Positions 17,979 through 26,079 of a stretch of DNA of 64,000 nucleotides are shown here, in pieces (position 1 is the stretch's first letter; each line of letters begins with the position of its first letter). The notes below the pieces were generated by a model that saw nothing but the letters and a program-made list of their open reading frames with translations, searched no databases and was not told the origin of the DNA. This stretch comes from Bacteroidota bacterium (GTDB taxonomy: Bacteria > Bacteroidota > Bacteroidia > Bacteroidales > Prolixibacteraceae): contig JAEYXH010000008.1 of assembly GCA_023428545.1 (NCBI GenBank), positions 62,001 to 126,000 of the forward strand, in the 5' to 3' direction. The position numbers and the translations under genes were made by a program.

Positions 17979-18563
17979 CTAAATTAACTTATCCAGATCG
18001 ATCTGGCCAGGATCGATCAAGCGGTTTATGATTGCATAAACGGTAAGGCCCGAAATAGACTTAATCCCCAGTTTTCCGGTTATGTTCTTTCGATGGGTAA
18101 TGACCGTATGTATGCTGATAAAGAGAGAATCGGCTATCTCCTTGTTTGAATAACCCATGGCAACCAATCGTAGAATCTCTTTTTCCCTTTGTGTCAGGTC
18201 ATTCTCCCCGGCGGTCGATTCTGGTTCATTTTTTATGAAATCATCCACGATTCCTTTAAGCAACGAAATATCACTGTATAGGTTTACACTTCTGAGCGAC
18301 TCGAGGTCACCTGTGGCTGGATGGTGATTGGCCGTAATCAGCACTGTTTCGACATTGCTTTCTTCGGCCAGAATAAGCACTCCCTCAGCCAAAGATGTTT
18401 CTACAAACACAAGCAAATTACATTTCCTGCAAAAATCACGGTCAGGAAACTGGTTCATGTCTGATATCTGAATAATCTCCTTTTTCCATAATGTACCGAT
18501 CATGGACGCAAGCCCCTTGCGCACAATCTCTGATTGATGCACTACAATGATCCTACTGGTCAT
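17979..18563 (-). CDS. LuxR/NarL-type regulator with degenerate receiver
   Basis: A 194-residue protein laid out like a NarL-type response regulator: an N-terminal receiver-like domain (about 1-115) and a C-terminal LuxR helix-turn-helix (about 130-190) with LTQREKEILRLVAMGYSNKEIADSL and a VITHRKNITGKLGI recognition region. The receiver is degenerate. The strand-3 phosphoacceptor Asp expected near residue 54 is absent (segment NLLVFVETSL), and the acidic pair after strand 1 is replaced by Val-His (IIVVHQSEIVR). It therefore probably does not work by phosphorylation. Its start overlaps the end of the upstream hemerythrin-like gene by 11 bases, tying the two functionally. Confidence 0.87.
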   Translation of the reverse strand: MTSRIIVVHQSEIVRKGLASMIGTLWKKEIIQISDMNQFPDRDFCRKCNLLVFVETSLAEGVLILAEESNVETVLITANHHPATGDLESLRSVNLYSDISLLKGIVDDFIKNEPESTAGENDLTQREKEILRLVAMGYSNKEIADSLFISIHTVITHRKNITGKLGIKSISGLTVYAIINRLIDPGQIDLDKLI

Positions 18564-19275
18564 TTTTCAGGATATTTTCAATTCGTGTGATCATGGGAAC
18601 CAGGATCTTATCTTCAATTCTGGCATGGTCAATCAAATCCCTTTCAAAACGGAACAGTGTTATCAGGAAATCATTGCACAAATTGTCGTTATAATCGGCT
18701 TTAAGAAATTTTATGACCAGGTTCTTCAGGTCAGTCATTTTCTCGTCAACATCTGAATGTTCCTTTTCATACGTTTCAATTGACTTTCCCCAATCTTCTT
18801 TAGAAATTGGAACTCCATCCTCATGTGCGGCCGTGATTCGCAATACATAGGGGAAGACTGAATCTTCCTCATCCTTGATATGATATAACAGTTCGGACTT
18901 GTACTTCCGAAAAAACAGGATAATGAGTTTCAGGTCTTCAGTATTTTCCTCGCTGGACTCGACCAGGTTTTCGAGCTGTTTTTCCATTTTAGGCACTACC
19001 CAGCTCAGGTAATATTGATGGGTATGTCGCAGGTAATCGACGATCAGGCGAGGCGAAAACTTAAGGAATTCAGATTTCGGAAAATAATCGGGATGATGAA
19101 ATGCATTGATGATCACCAGAAAGAAAGGAACATGGATGCCACTTTCAGCACAAATCTCACCGATGGTTGCATCCCCAAAACCCAACCTGATCCCAAAACG
19201 ATTGATCACTGGCAACAGGTGATAATTATCGGTCACGACCCTTGAAAGCTTATCCTCTGATGTGAACAATTTCAT
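18553..19275 (-). CDS. Hemerythrin/RIC-type di-iron protein
   Basis: A 240-residue protein with an N-terminal DUF542/ScdA-like region and a C-terminal hemerythrin four-helix bundle, the layout of RIC (YtfE/ScdA) proteins that repair iron-sulfur clusters after nitric oxide or oxidative stress. Candidate metal ligands are spread as expected: HTHQYYL, HIKDEEDSVFP, EKEHSDVDEKM and DHARIEDKILVP. The usual N-terminal Cys-Cys pair of ScdA is not present. It is first in a two-gene unit with the overlapping LuxR-type regulator. A TTG-N20-TACATTTG promoter lies upstream. Stress-sensing or repair is inference from the family. Confidence 0.83.
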   Translation of the reverse strand: MKLFTSEDKLSRVVTDNYHLLPVINRFGIRLGFGDATIGEICAESGIHVPFFLVIINAFHHPDYFPKSEFLKFSPRLIVDYLRHTHQYYLSWVVPKMEKQLENLVESSEENTEDLKLIILFFRKYKSELLYHIKDEEDSVFPYVLRITAAHEDGVPISKEDWGKSIETYEKEHSDVDEKMTDLKNLVIKFLKADYNDNLCNDFLITLFRFERDLIDHARIEDKILVPMITRIENILKNDQ

Positions 19276-19297
19276 AAACCATTGATTTTGAATACGC

Positions 19298-19328
19298 CAA
19301 ATGTAGAAAAATTTTACAGGCCCGACAA
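19298..19328 (-). promoter_or_regulatory. Bacteroidota promoter for the hemerythrin-LuxR pair
   Basis: Minus strand has TTG (19326-19328), a 20-base spacer and TACATTTG (19298-19305), matching both the -33 and -7 elements. The start codon at 19275 follows about 22 bases after the -7 element. Confidence 0.6.
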
Positions 19329-19430
19329 CCTGGATTGTATTCGTTAAAGTATGTTAAGCTTGCTCTCCCAACTATAACAAAAGAACCTGAAATGGAGTTT
19401 ATATACATAGAGATTTAAAAATTTTGAGCC

Positions 19431-19622
19431 ATGATAGAATACGCAAAAACCATTCTCCCCCGGTTCAGTTACAGTGAAAGTCTCTTTAAAAAGGAACTGA
19501 TGAAGTGCCTGAGATGGGCAAAACCCCATGAAATCAAAGAATTGAAAACGTGGTGTATCCTTGCCTTTTATCATCAGTATCCCCAGGTTTTGGATGATGT
19601 GTTTACACATGTTGCAGCCTGA
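19431..19622 (+). CDS. Small hypothetical protein
   Basis: A 63-residue soluble protein, basic in its middle section, with alternating aromatic/hydrophobic and charged residues suggesting two or three helices (FKKELMKCLRWAKPHEIKELKTW) and a Cys at the end of that block. It resembles short conserved Bacteroidota proteins that begin MIEYAKTIL and contain a helical LFxKEL-xKxLxW pattern, but I cannot name a family. The codon pattern fits its neighbours. It stands alone between a divergent hemerythrin gene and a peptidase gene. No function is proposed. Confidence 0.6.
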   Translation: MIEYAKTILPRFSYSESLFKKELMKCLRWAKPHEIKELKTWCILAFYHQYPQVLDDVFTHVAA

Positions 19623-19892
19623 AAAAACCACAATTCCAATGCGCTTTGTGTCATCGGAACGTTTGTTCCTTTAGCACGCCGGATATAACTACCGGTTGAA
19701 TCAGATATTGACCCGCATCGGGCAGGGCATGAATCTTGCGTATTACCTTCATTCCTTGAATATTTTAAGGCAAATTAAACCAATCCTATCCAATCCGAAA
19801 AAAACGAAGCAAAAACCTTCTGCGATTTATGGGAAAGTATCTATTTTCGAAAAATTATTCAAATCAATTACCTGTAACTTCAAATATCATCA

Positions 19893-21200
19893 ATGAAAAG
19901 GTATATCCTATTATTTTTATTGGCAGGAACGCTTTCTGTTTCAGTCTGGGCCAAAAATCTGGTCGAAATATTAAATGAAATTCCGGATTTGGAAGAGGTA
20001 ACTCCCGTGCAGACGAACAGTTTTTTCACGGCATCTTTTCATGTTAAAATCAGGCAGCCGATTGACCATAAAAATCCTTCGCAAGGAACTTTTCTTCAAA
20101 GAGTGTTTATCTCGGTCAAAAACACCAGTAGCCCCGTGGTACTGGTAACCGAGGGTTATGGTGCTGATTATGGAGCCAACGTAAATTACATCAACGAGTT
20201 GTGCCCGCTGCTCGATGCCTCACAGGTTGTGGTTGAACACCGATATTTCGGACCCTCGACACCGGAAAATCCTGATTGGAGTTATCTTACTGTCGAGAAT
20301 GCCGCAAACGACCACCATCGGGTTGTGAATGCACTGAAACCCTTGCTGGGTGGCAAATGGATCAATACCGGAATTAGCAAAGGAGGACAGACAGCCATGC
20401 TCCACAGGGTATTTTTTCCAAATGATGTCGATGTGACTGTTTCTTATGTGGCACCTTTTAATTTCGGAGTCGAGGATGGTAGACATGAGCCTTTCATTGC
20501 CAAAAAAGCCGGAACGAAGGAAGGCCGGAAAAAAATCAAACGATTCCAGAAAGAAGTGTTGAAACGCAGGACGGCACTGATGCCTCTTTTCGAACAGCAC
20601 GTGAAAGAGAAAGGTTATACTTTTTCTACCGACCTGAATGCCGTTTATGATTACTGCGTCCTCGAATACAGCTTTTCATTCTGGCAGTGGGGACACGATC
20701 CAGCCATCATACCTTCAACTGACGCAAGCGATGAGGAAATTTATGACCATTTCATGAAAATTGCTTCTCCTGACTATTTCAGCCGGGAAGGGCTGGCCAG
20801 AATAGGTTCTTTCTTCGTACAGGCTGCCAGGGAACTTGGATATTACGGATATGATACCCGCCCGTTCAGGAAACATCTAAGCATAGAAAATGCTGAAGAT
20901 TATCTTACTGAACTGTTCATGCCCGAGGATTACAAAGTAAGCTTTGATGCTTCATCAGTTGTAAAGACCCGGTCGTTCCTCAAAAATACCGATGCAAGAA
21001 TGATTTTTATTTATGGAGCCAACGATCCATGGACTGCCAGCGGGGTAGATCTGCCCAAAAAGGACCATTTTTTAAAGATAATTCAGGATGGAGCCGGTCA
21101 TGGAATTCGAATTCGCACCCTTGATGAAACAAACCGCCAAAAAGTTATGGACCTGCTGAATGCATGGATTATTGCTGATGTTCCCGTCAGCCTTAACTGA
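19893..21200 (+). CDS. Exported serine peptidase, S37/PS-10-like
   Basis: A 435-residue exported alpha/beta-hydrolase-type peptidase related to the S28/S37 families that release tripeptides from N-termini. It has a Sec signal peptide (ends near VWAKN), the nucleophile motif GISKGGQTAM (Ser at about residue 158), the acid in the NDPWTASG loop (about 385), and the base in GAGHGIRI (about 405), all in the order expected for this triad. The N-terminal FHVKIRQPIDHKNPSQGTFLQR block also matches S37-type proteins. Likely a periplasmic or surface enzyme of peptide use. It is monocistronic. Confidence 0.82.
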   Translation: MKRYILLFLLAGTLSVSVWAKNLVEILNEIPDLEEVTPVQTNSFFTASFHVKIRQPIDHKNPSQGTFLQRVFISVKNTSSPVVLVTEGYGADYGANVNYINELCPLLDASQVVVEHRYFGPSTPENPDWSYLTVENAANDHHRVVNALKPLLGGKWINTGISKGGQTAMLHRVFFPNDVDVTVSYVAPFNFGVEDGRHEPFIAKKAGTKEGRKKIKRFQKEVLKRRTALMPLFEQHVKEKGYTFSTDLNAVYDYCVLEYSFSFWQWGHDPAIIPSTDASDEEIYDHFMKIASPDYFSREGLARIGSFFVQAARELGYYGYDTRPFRKHLSIENAEDYLTELFMPEDYKVSFDASSVVKTRSFLKNTDARMIFIYGANDPWTASGVDLPKKDHFLKIIQDGAGHGIRIRTLDETNRQKVMDLLNAWIIADVPVSLN

Positions 21201-21271
21201 TGAAACCCTGTGATTGAATTAACATTCATTTTGCAGACAGGCCTTATTTTAAACCACTGTAAATTAATTCG

Positions 21272-21279
21272 TAACTTTG
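21272..21279 (+). promoter_or_regulatory. Bacteroidota -7 element for the DUF4834-like gene
   Basis: TAACTTTG fits TAnnTTTG and lies 30 bases before the ATG at 21309. Confidence 0.4.
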
Positions 21280-21308
21280 CAGTAAATCACTTATTGTTTT
21301 AGCGTACA

Positions 21309-21578
21309 ATGATTCCAACTATTTTGATCATAGGCTTCATACGGACCGTCATCATTATTTTGATAATCTTTTACGGATTCCGGCTTATTACCCGGTATAT
21401 ACTTCCGCTCTTTTTACAAAAGACCATCCGTGACATGCAGTCAAAAATGCAGGAACAGATGCGCGATCAGCAAAGGCAGGGAAAACGCGAAGGTGAGGTT
21501 ACAATTGAAAGTAACAAAACTCAGCATCGAAACAATCCAAAAGATGGGGAATATGTTGATTTTGAAGAGGTAGAATAG
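21309..21578 (+). CDS. Small membrane protein, DUF4834-like
   Basis: An 89-residue protein with one N-terminal hydrophobic helix (about residues 3-33, rich in Ile and with Phe/Tyr). A polar, highly charged tail follows with KMQEQMRDQQRQGKREGEV and an acidic terminus ending EYVDFEEVE. This is the layout of the DUF4834 family, short Bacteroidota membrane proteins of unknown role. It is followed 72 bases later by glyQS, but that gene has its own promoter. Assignment to the family is from overall shape and the conserved YVDFEE-type end. Confidence 0.7.
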   Translation: MIPTILIIGFIRTVIIILIIFYGFRLITRYILPLFLQKTIRDMQSKMQEQMRDQQRQGKREGEVTIESNKTQHRNNPKDGEYVDFEEVE

Positions 21579-21589
21579 ATCCTTCCGGA

Positions 21590-21619
21590 TTGGTTAATCC
21601 ACCAATTCCCTTATTTTTG
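21590..21619 (+). promoter_or_regulatory. Bacteroidota promoter for glyQS
   Basis: TTG (21590-21592), a 19-base spacer and TATTTTTG (21612-21619) match both the -33 and -7 elements. The glyQS ATG at 21651 follows 31 bases after the -7 element. Confidence 0.6.
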
Positions 21620-21650
21620 TCGCGATTTCAAAAAAATTTAGAAAATTCAT

Positions 21651-23204
21651 ATGGCTCAGGAAGATGTTTTCAGAAAACTGGTAGCCCATTGCAAAGAGTA
21701 TGGGTATGTTTTCCAATCAAGTGAAATTTATGACGGGCTCAGTGCTGTATATGACTACGGTCAATATGGTGTTGAGCTGAAAAATAATATCAAAAAATAC
21801 TGGTGGGACAGTATGGTCCTTCTCCATGAAAATGTTGTCGGGATTGATTCTGCCATCTTCATGCACCCTACCATATGGAAGGCTTCAGGTCACGTTGATG
21901 CATTCAATGATCCCCTTATCGACAACAAGGATTCAAAAAAAAGATACCGTGCGGATGTCCTGATCGAGGAACAACTCGCCAAAATCGAGGACAAAATCGA
22001 AAAAGAGGTTGAGAAAGCAAGGAAACGATTCGGAGAAGCTTTCGATGAACCGCAATTCCGTTCAACAAATGCCAGGGTCCTTGAAAACCAGCAAAAGTGG
22101 GACGATCTGCATAAACGGTTCAGCCAGGCCCTGAATGACAATAACCTGGATGAATTGAAGCAAATCATCATAGATAACGAAATCGTATGTCCGATTTCAG
22201 GTACCCGAAACTGGACCGACGTAAGGCAGTTTAACCTGATGTTCTCGACCGATATGGGATCTACTGCCGAAGGTGCCATGAAAATATTCCTTCGTCCTGA
22301 AACGGCTCAGGGTATTTTTGTAAATTACCTGAACGTCCAGAAAACGGGACGCATGAAGATCCCGTTTGGTATAGCACAGATCGGGAAAGCATTTCGTAAC
22401 GAGATCGTAGCAAGGCAGTTCATCTTTCGCATGCGTGAATTTGAACAGATGGAGATGCAGTTTTTTGTGAAACCTGGCACTGAACTCGATTGGTTTGAAA
22501 AGTGGAAGGAATTCCGGATGAAATGGCATCGTTCCTTAGGTTTTGGTGACGAAAATTATCGTTTCCACGAACACGAAAAACTGGCACACTATGCCAATGC
22601 TGCCGTGGATGTTGAATATCGATTCCCGTTTGGTTTTAAGGAGGTAGAAGGAATCCATTCACGAACCGACTTCGACTTGTCTCAGCATGAACAATACTCC
22701 GGTAAAAAACTCAGGTATTTCGATCCGGAAATGAATGAATCCTATGTGCCCTATGTTGTGGAAACTTCGATTGGGGTCGACAGGATGTTCCTGCAGATAA
22801 TTGCAGCATCGTTCCACGAGGAAGAGGTTGTGGGTGCAAACGGAGAAAAAGACATTCGTACCGTATTGCGTATCCCTCCCGCATTGGCTCCGGTCAAGCT
22901 GGCAGTCATGCCGCTCGTCAAAAAGGAAGGCCTTCCCGAAAAAGCACGTGAGATCATCGACAATCTCAAGTTTGATTTCAATTGCCAGTACGACGAAAAA
23001 GATTCCATCGGGAAACGTTACCGCCGGCAGGATGCCATCGGAACTCCGTTCTGTGTAACAGTTGACCACCAGACCATGGAAGACAACACGGTAACAATCC
23101 GGGTTCGCGATACCATGGAACAGGAAAGGGTTTCAATTGACAAATTGGGAGCGATCATCTCTGCACAAGTCAGTTATCGGAATCTCTTTGAGAAGTTGAA
23201 ATAA
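21651..23204 (+). CDS. glyQS: Glycyl-tRNA synthetase (alpha2 type)
   Basis: A 517-residue class II synthetase that charges tRNA-Gly. It is the single-chain archaeal/eukaryotic-like dimeric type used by Bacteroidota, not the alpha2-beta2 bacterial type. It shows the early SSEIYDGLSAVYDYGQYG block, the Gly-rich class II motif 2 with QIGKAFRNEI, the FVKPGTELDWF insertion, motif 3 in the ETSIGVDRMFL block, and the anticodon-binding domain at the C-terminus. The usual length is about 510 residues, so the chain is complete. It is followed 23 bases later by a glycosyltransferase gene and may share a transcript with it. Confidence 0.96.
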   Translation: MAQEDVFRKLVAHCKEYGYVFQSSEIYDGLSAVYDYGQYGVELKNNIKKYWWDSMVLLHENVVGIDSAIFMHPTIWKASGHVDAFNDPLIDNKDSKKRYRADVLIEEQLAKIEDKIEKEVEKARKRFGEAFDEPQFRSTNARVLENQQKWDDLHKRFSQALNDNNLDELKQIIIDNEIVCPISGTRNWTDVRQFNLMFSTDMGSTAEGAMKIFLRPETAQGIFVNYLNVQKTGRMKIPFGIAQIGKAFRNEIVARQFIFRMREFEQMEMQFFVKPGTELDWFEKWKEFRMKWHRSLGFGDENYRFHEHEKLAHYANAAVDVEYRFPFGFKEVEGIHSRTDFDLSQHEQYSGKKLRYFDPEMNESYVPYVVETSIGVDRMFLQIIAASFHEEEVVGANGEKDIRTVLRIPPALAPVKLAVMPLVKKEGLPEKAREIIDNLKFDFNCQYDEKDSIGKRYRRQDAIGTPFCVTVDHQTMEDNTVTIRVRDTMEQERVSIDKLGAIISAQVSYRNLFEKLK

Positions 23205-23227
23205 TATCCCAAACCAACTTTAATGAT

Positions 23228-24517
23228 ATGAAGCGGGTCCTCATCATCACTTATTACTGGCCACCCAGCGGTGGAGGCGGAGTGATGAGGTGGCTCAAGA
23301 TGTCGAAGTACCTTCCCGAATTTGGGTGGCAGCCTGTCATATATACTCCCGATAATCCGGATCCTTCGGTGAAGGATGATAGTCTGTTGAAGGAGATCCA
23401 TCCCATGACGGAAATCGTAAAGAATCCCATCTGGGAACCCTATGATATTTATCGGAAACTTACCGGCAAAAAGAAATCAGACAGTTTCAAGGCCGGATAC
23501 ATTTCAGAAGCGTCGAGAGGAAACTGGAAAGACAAAATATCCGTATTTCTGCGTGGCAACCTTCTGATTCCCGATCCCAGGGTATTTTGGGTAAACCCTT
23601 CGATTCGGTTCCTCAGGGAATATCTGAGACAGAATCCTGTCGATCTGATGATAACCACCGGTCCGCCCCATAGCATGCACCTCATCGGCCTGAACTTGAA
23701 ACGGTATTTTGATATACCCTGGCTGGCTGACTTCAGGGATCCCTGGACCGAAATTGATTTTTACCATCGTCTCAGGCTAACCCGCCTGGCCGACGCCAGA
23801 CACCGGGCATTGGAGAAAAAAGTGCTTAGTTCCGCAGACATTGTCACGACCGTCAGTCCATATCTCAAAAAGACAACTGAAAAGCTGGCCGGACGAAGGG
23901 TGGATGTCATATTTAATGGCTTCGATCCCGAGGATTTCCAGTTTGAGAAAGCCGGGAAAGACTTACACTTCACCATTTCACACTTCGGGGCATTTAACCG
24001 TGACCGGAATCCTTCCGCATTGTGGAAGGCACTGAAAATCATTAAAGAAGACTCCGTCGATTTTGCCAAAAGTATGAGGATACAGCTTATCGGCCAGACC
24101 GATGAATCGATCCTGAGGGAAATCAAGGAATGCGGACTGGAAGAGAATCTAAGGCTATTAGGCCACCTGCCCCATGCGGAAGGATTAAAATTATTAAGCG
24201 GTTCGCAGATACTGCTTCTTCCACTGAATGATGCACCGAATGTCAAAGGAATCTTGCCGGGTAAAATGTATGAATACATTGCCCTGAAACGTCCAATACT
24301 TGCCATTGGCCCATCAGACGGCGATTTTGCTGAGATACTGCAATCCACCCATTCAGGCATCACATGTGACTTTGAAGATACCGGGAAGATGGTCGGTACC
24401 CTGAACCAATGGTTCAAGGCTTTCCTCGAAGGTGAACTGTCTGTTGATTCCAGCGGATACGAACGTTTTTCGCGCCGGAACCTTGCCCGTCAGATTATCA
24501 GCCTGCCTTTTGCCTGA
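23228..24517 (+). CDS. Glycosyltransferase, GT4-like
   Basis: A 429-residue GT-B-fold glycosyltransferase of the GT4 group, likely acting in surface polysaccharide synthesis. The N-terminal domain begins ILITYYWPPSGGGG and has a TTGPPHSMHLIG motif. The C-terminal donor domain shows the SHFGAFN, LRLLGHLP and LLPLNDAPNVKGILPGKMYEY motifs, where the GK and the YEY region correspond to nucleotide-sugar binding. It follows glyQS by 23 bases. Its last 20 bases overlap the end of the convergent wbpB-like gene at 24498-24517. Acceptor and sugar are unknown. Confidence 0.85.
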   Translation: MKRVLIITYYWPPSGGGGVMRWLKMSKYLPEFGWQPVIYTPDNPDPSVKDDSLLKEIHPMTEIVKNPIWEPYDIYRKLTGKKKSDSFKAGYISEASRGNWKDKISVFLRGNLLIPDPRVFWVNPSIRFLREYLRQNPVDLMITTGPPHSMHLIGLNLKRYFDIPWLADFRDPWTEIDFYHRLRLTRLADARHRALEKKVLSSADIVTTVSPYLKKTTEKLAGRRVDVIFNGFDPEDFQFEKAGKDLHFTISHFGAFNRDRNPSALWKALKIIKEDSVDFAKSMRIQLIGQTDESILREIKECGLEENLRLLGHLPHAEGLKLLSGSQILLLPLNDAPNVKGILPGKMYEYIALKRPILAIGPSDGDFAEILQSTHSGITCDFEDTGKMVGTLNQWFKAFLEGELSVDSSGYERFSRRNLARQIISLPFA

Positions 24518-25442
24518 GCAGGGGATGAACATCGCCGACCAGACCAACAGGTTTGGCATTTCTGACAAAATCAGTCAGCTCAATGCTCTCGCGGGCATCA
24601 TCAATGCCAAAACCATTACCGCTGAGTATATTCTGGTACGTCACGGTATGTAAATCGGTAAAGCCTCCACTGAATTCAATTTCCCTTCCATTGACGGTAA
24701 TCGAACGATAGGTCCTCATTCCCTTTGTTGTAGCCTGTGGCGGAAGATCATTGTAGTCAAGACTAAGGAACCATCTCACACGGGCTCTCTCCAGTTGCAG
24801 AAATCCGGCAGCCTTGTCGGGACCATAGAAATGGACGGTATTTTCTTTCACTCCACCGAAAATCCACGTAATCATGTCAAAGAAATGAATTCCGATATTG
24901 GTGGCGATACCTCCCGATTTCAGGACATCCCCCTTCCAGCTTTTCGAGTACCATTTTCCTCTGGTGGTTATGTAGCTCAAATCAATTTCATGCATTTGTG
25001 ATCCGGCAGCTTCAATTTCCTTCCTTAGGGCTAGGATAGCCGGATGATAACGAAGCTGAAGTACCGTATACACCCTGCGACCCGTTTCTGCCTCAATATC
25101 CTTAATAATATGCATATCTTCAGGATAGATCACAAGCGGTTTTTCACATATGGCATTTGCGCCATTTCGGAGGGCAAACCGGATATGGGAAGGGTGCATA
25201 TAATTGGGAGTGCATATACTTACATAATCGATCGGATGGCCATCCCTGCGAAGATCATCCATGTATTTGTCAAGGTTCTCGATTTCAAGAAAGAACTCGG
25301 CATCCGGGAAAAAGCTGTCGATGCGTCCCATCACATCGAAACGGTCGGAAGCGCATATTAATTCATTTCCTGTTTCCTTTATCGCTTTCATATGCCGGTC
25401 GGCAATATAACCGGCCGAACCTATCAGTGCAAATCTATTCAT
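24498..25442 (-). CDS. wbpB: UDP-GlcNAcA 3-dehydrogenase (WbpB/WlbA-like)
   Basis: A 314-residue Gfo/Idh/MocA oxidoreductase. WbpB oxidises C3 of UDP-N-acetylglucosaminuronate with NAD, the second step toward UDP-diacetamido-mannuronic acid. Strong agreement with the Pseudomonas aeruginosa enzyme, as I recall it, is seen at ALIGSAGYIADRHMKAI, DYVSICTPNYMHPSHI, ICEKPLV with the catalytic Lys, ITTRGKWYSKSWKGD, and SGGIATNIGIHFFDM. It is the last gene of a four-gene minus-strand run wbpI-E-D-B. It lies 36 bases after wbpD and its 3' end overlaps the convergent glycosyltransferase gene by 20 bases. Confidence 0.9.
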   Translation of the reverse strand: MNRFALIGSAGYIADRHMKAIKETGNELICASDRFDVMGRIDSFFPDAEFFLEIENLDKYMDDLRRDGHPIDYVSICTPNYMHPSHIRFALRNGANAICEKPLVIYPEDMHIIKDIEAETGRRVYTVLQLRYHPAILALRKEIEAAGSQMHEIDLSYITTRGKWYSKSWKGDVLKSGGIATNIGIHFFDMITWIFGGVKENTVHFYGPDKAAGFLQLERARVRWFLSLDYNDLPPQATTKGMRTYRSITVNGREIEFSGGFTDLHTVTYQNILSGNGFGIDDARESIELTDFVRNAKPVGLVGDVHPLLRQKAG

Positions 25443-25478
25443 TCGTAAAAAGGATTGAAATTTTATAAGAAACGGTAA

Positions 25479-26063
25479 TTACAGAGTCGTGGAAACTTTC
25501 CTGACCTGTCCCTTTTCAAGGATATACTTTTCTCCGGTCACCTGGCATTGGGCAAAACGGCTTTCGGCAAAGTTAAGCTTTTCTCCGGCTTCACTCATCC
25601 AACCAGCCTGGTGGGCAGGATTACCTACCACAAGCGCATAATCAGGGACATCGCGGGTAACAACCGAACCTGCCCCGATAAAACAATACCTGCCGAGTGT
25701 CACGCCACACACAATGGTGGCATTGGCACCTATCGAGGCCCCCTTTTTCACCAGGGTCTTTTTATATTGATTTTTCCGGTTAACATGACTGCGTGGATTG
25801 ATGACATTGGTAAAAACCATCGAGGGCCCCAGAAACACATCATCTTCACACATAACACCGGTATAAAGCGATACATTGTTCTGCACCTTCACGTTGTTGC
25901 CGAGCTCTACATCATCTGCAACATATACATTTTGACCCAAAACACAGTTTTCACCAATGACCGAACGTGATGAAACATGGCAGAAATGCCAGATTTTCGC
26001 GCCCTTCCCGATGGTTGCCCCAGCATCAATAATGGCTGTTTCGTGGATAGTTGTCTGATTCAT
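25479..26063 (-). CDS. wbpD: UDP-amino-sugar N-acetyltransferase (WbpD/WlbB-like)
   Basis: A 194-residue left-handed beta-helix acetyltransferase that adds acetyl to the 3-amino group made by WbpE. The hexapeptide pattern runs through the chain, for example IDAGATIGKGAKIW, SVIGENCVLGQN, VELGNNVKVQNNVSLYTGV and VFLGPSMVFTNVINPRS, followed by CVVTRDVPDYALVVGNPA-like residues. The frame is open up to 26201 but that overlaps wbpE coding sequence; the ATG at 26063 gives a family-typical MNQTTIHETAIID start and a 16-base gap, so I use it. Position between wbpE and wbpB supports the assignment. Confidence 0.9.
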   Translation of the reverse strand: MNQTTIHETAIIDAGATIGKGAKIWHFCHVSSRSVIGENCVLGQNVYVADDVELGNNVKVQNNVSLYTGVMCEDDVFLGPSMVFTNVINPRSHVNRKNQYKKTLVKKGASIGANATIVCGVTLGRYCFIGAGSVVTRDVPDYALVVGNPAHQAGWMSEAGEKLNFAESRFAQCQVTGEKYILEKGQVRKVSTTL

Positions 26064-26079
26064 AACAATGATTTTATAG

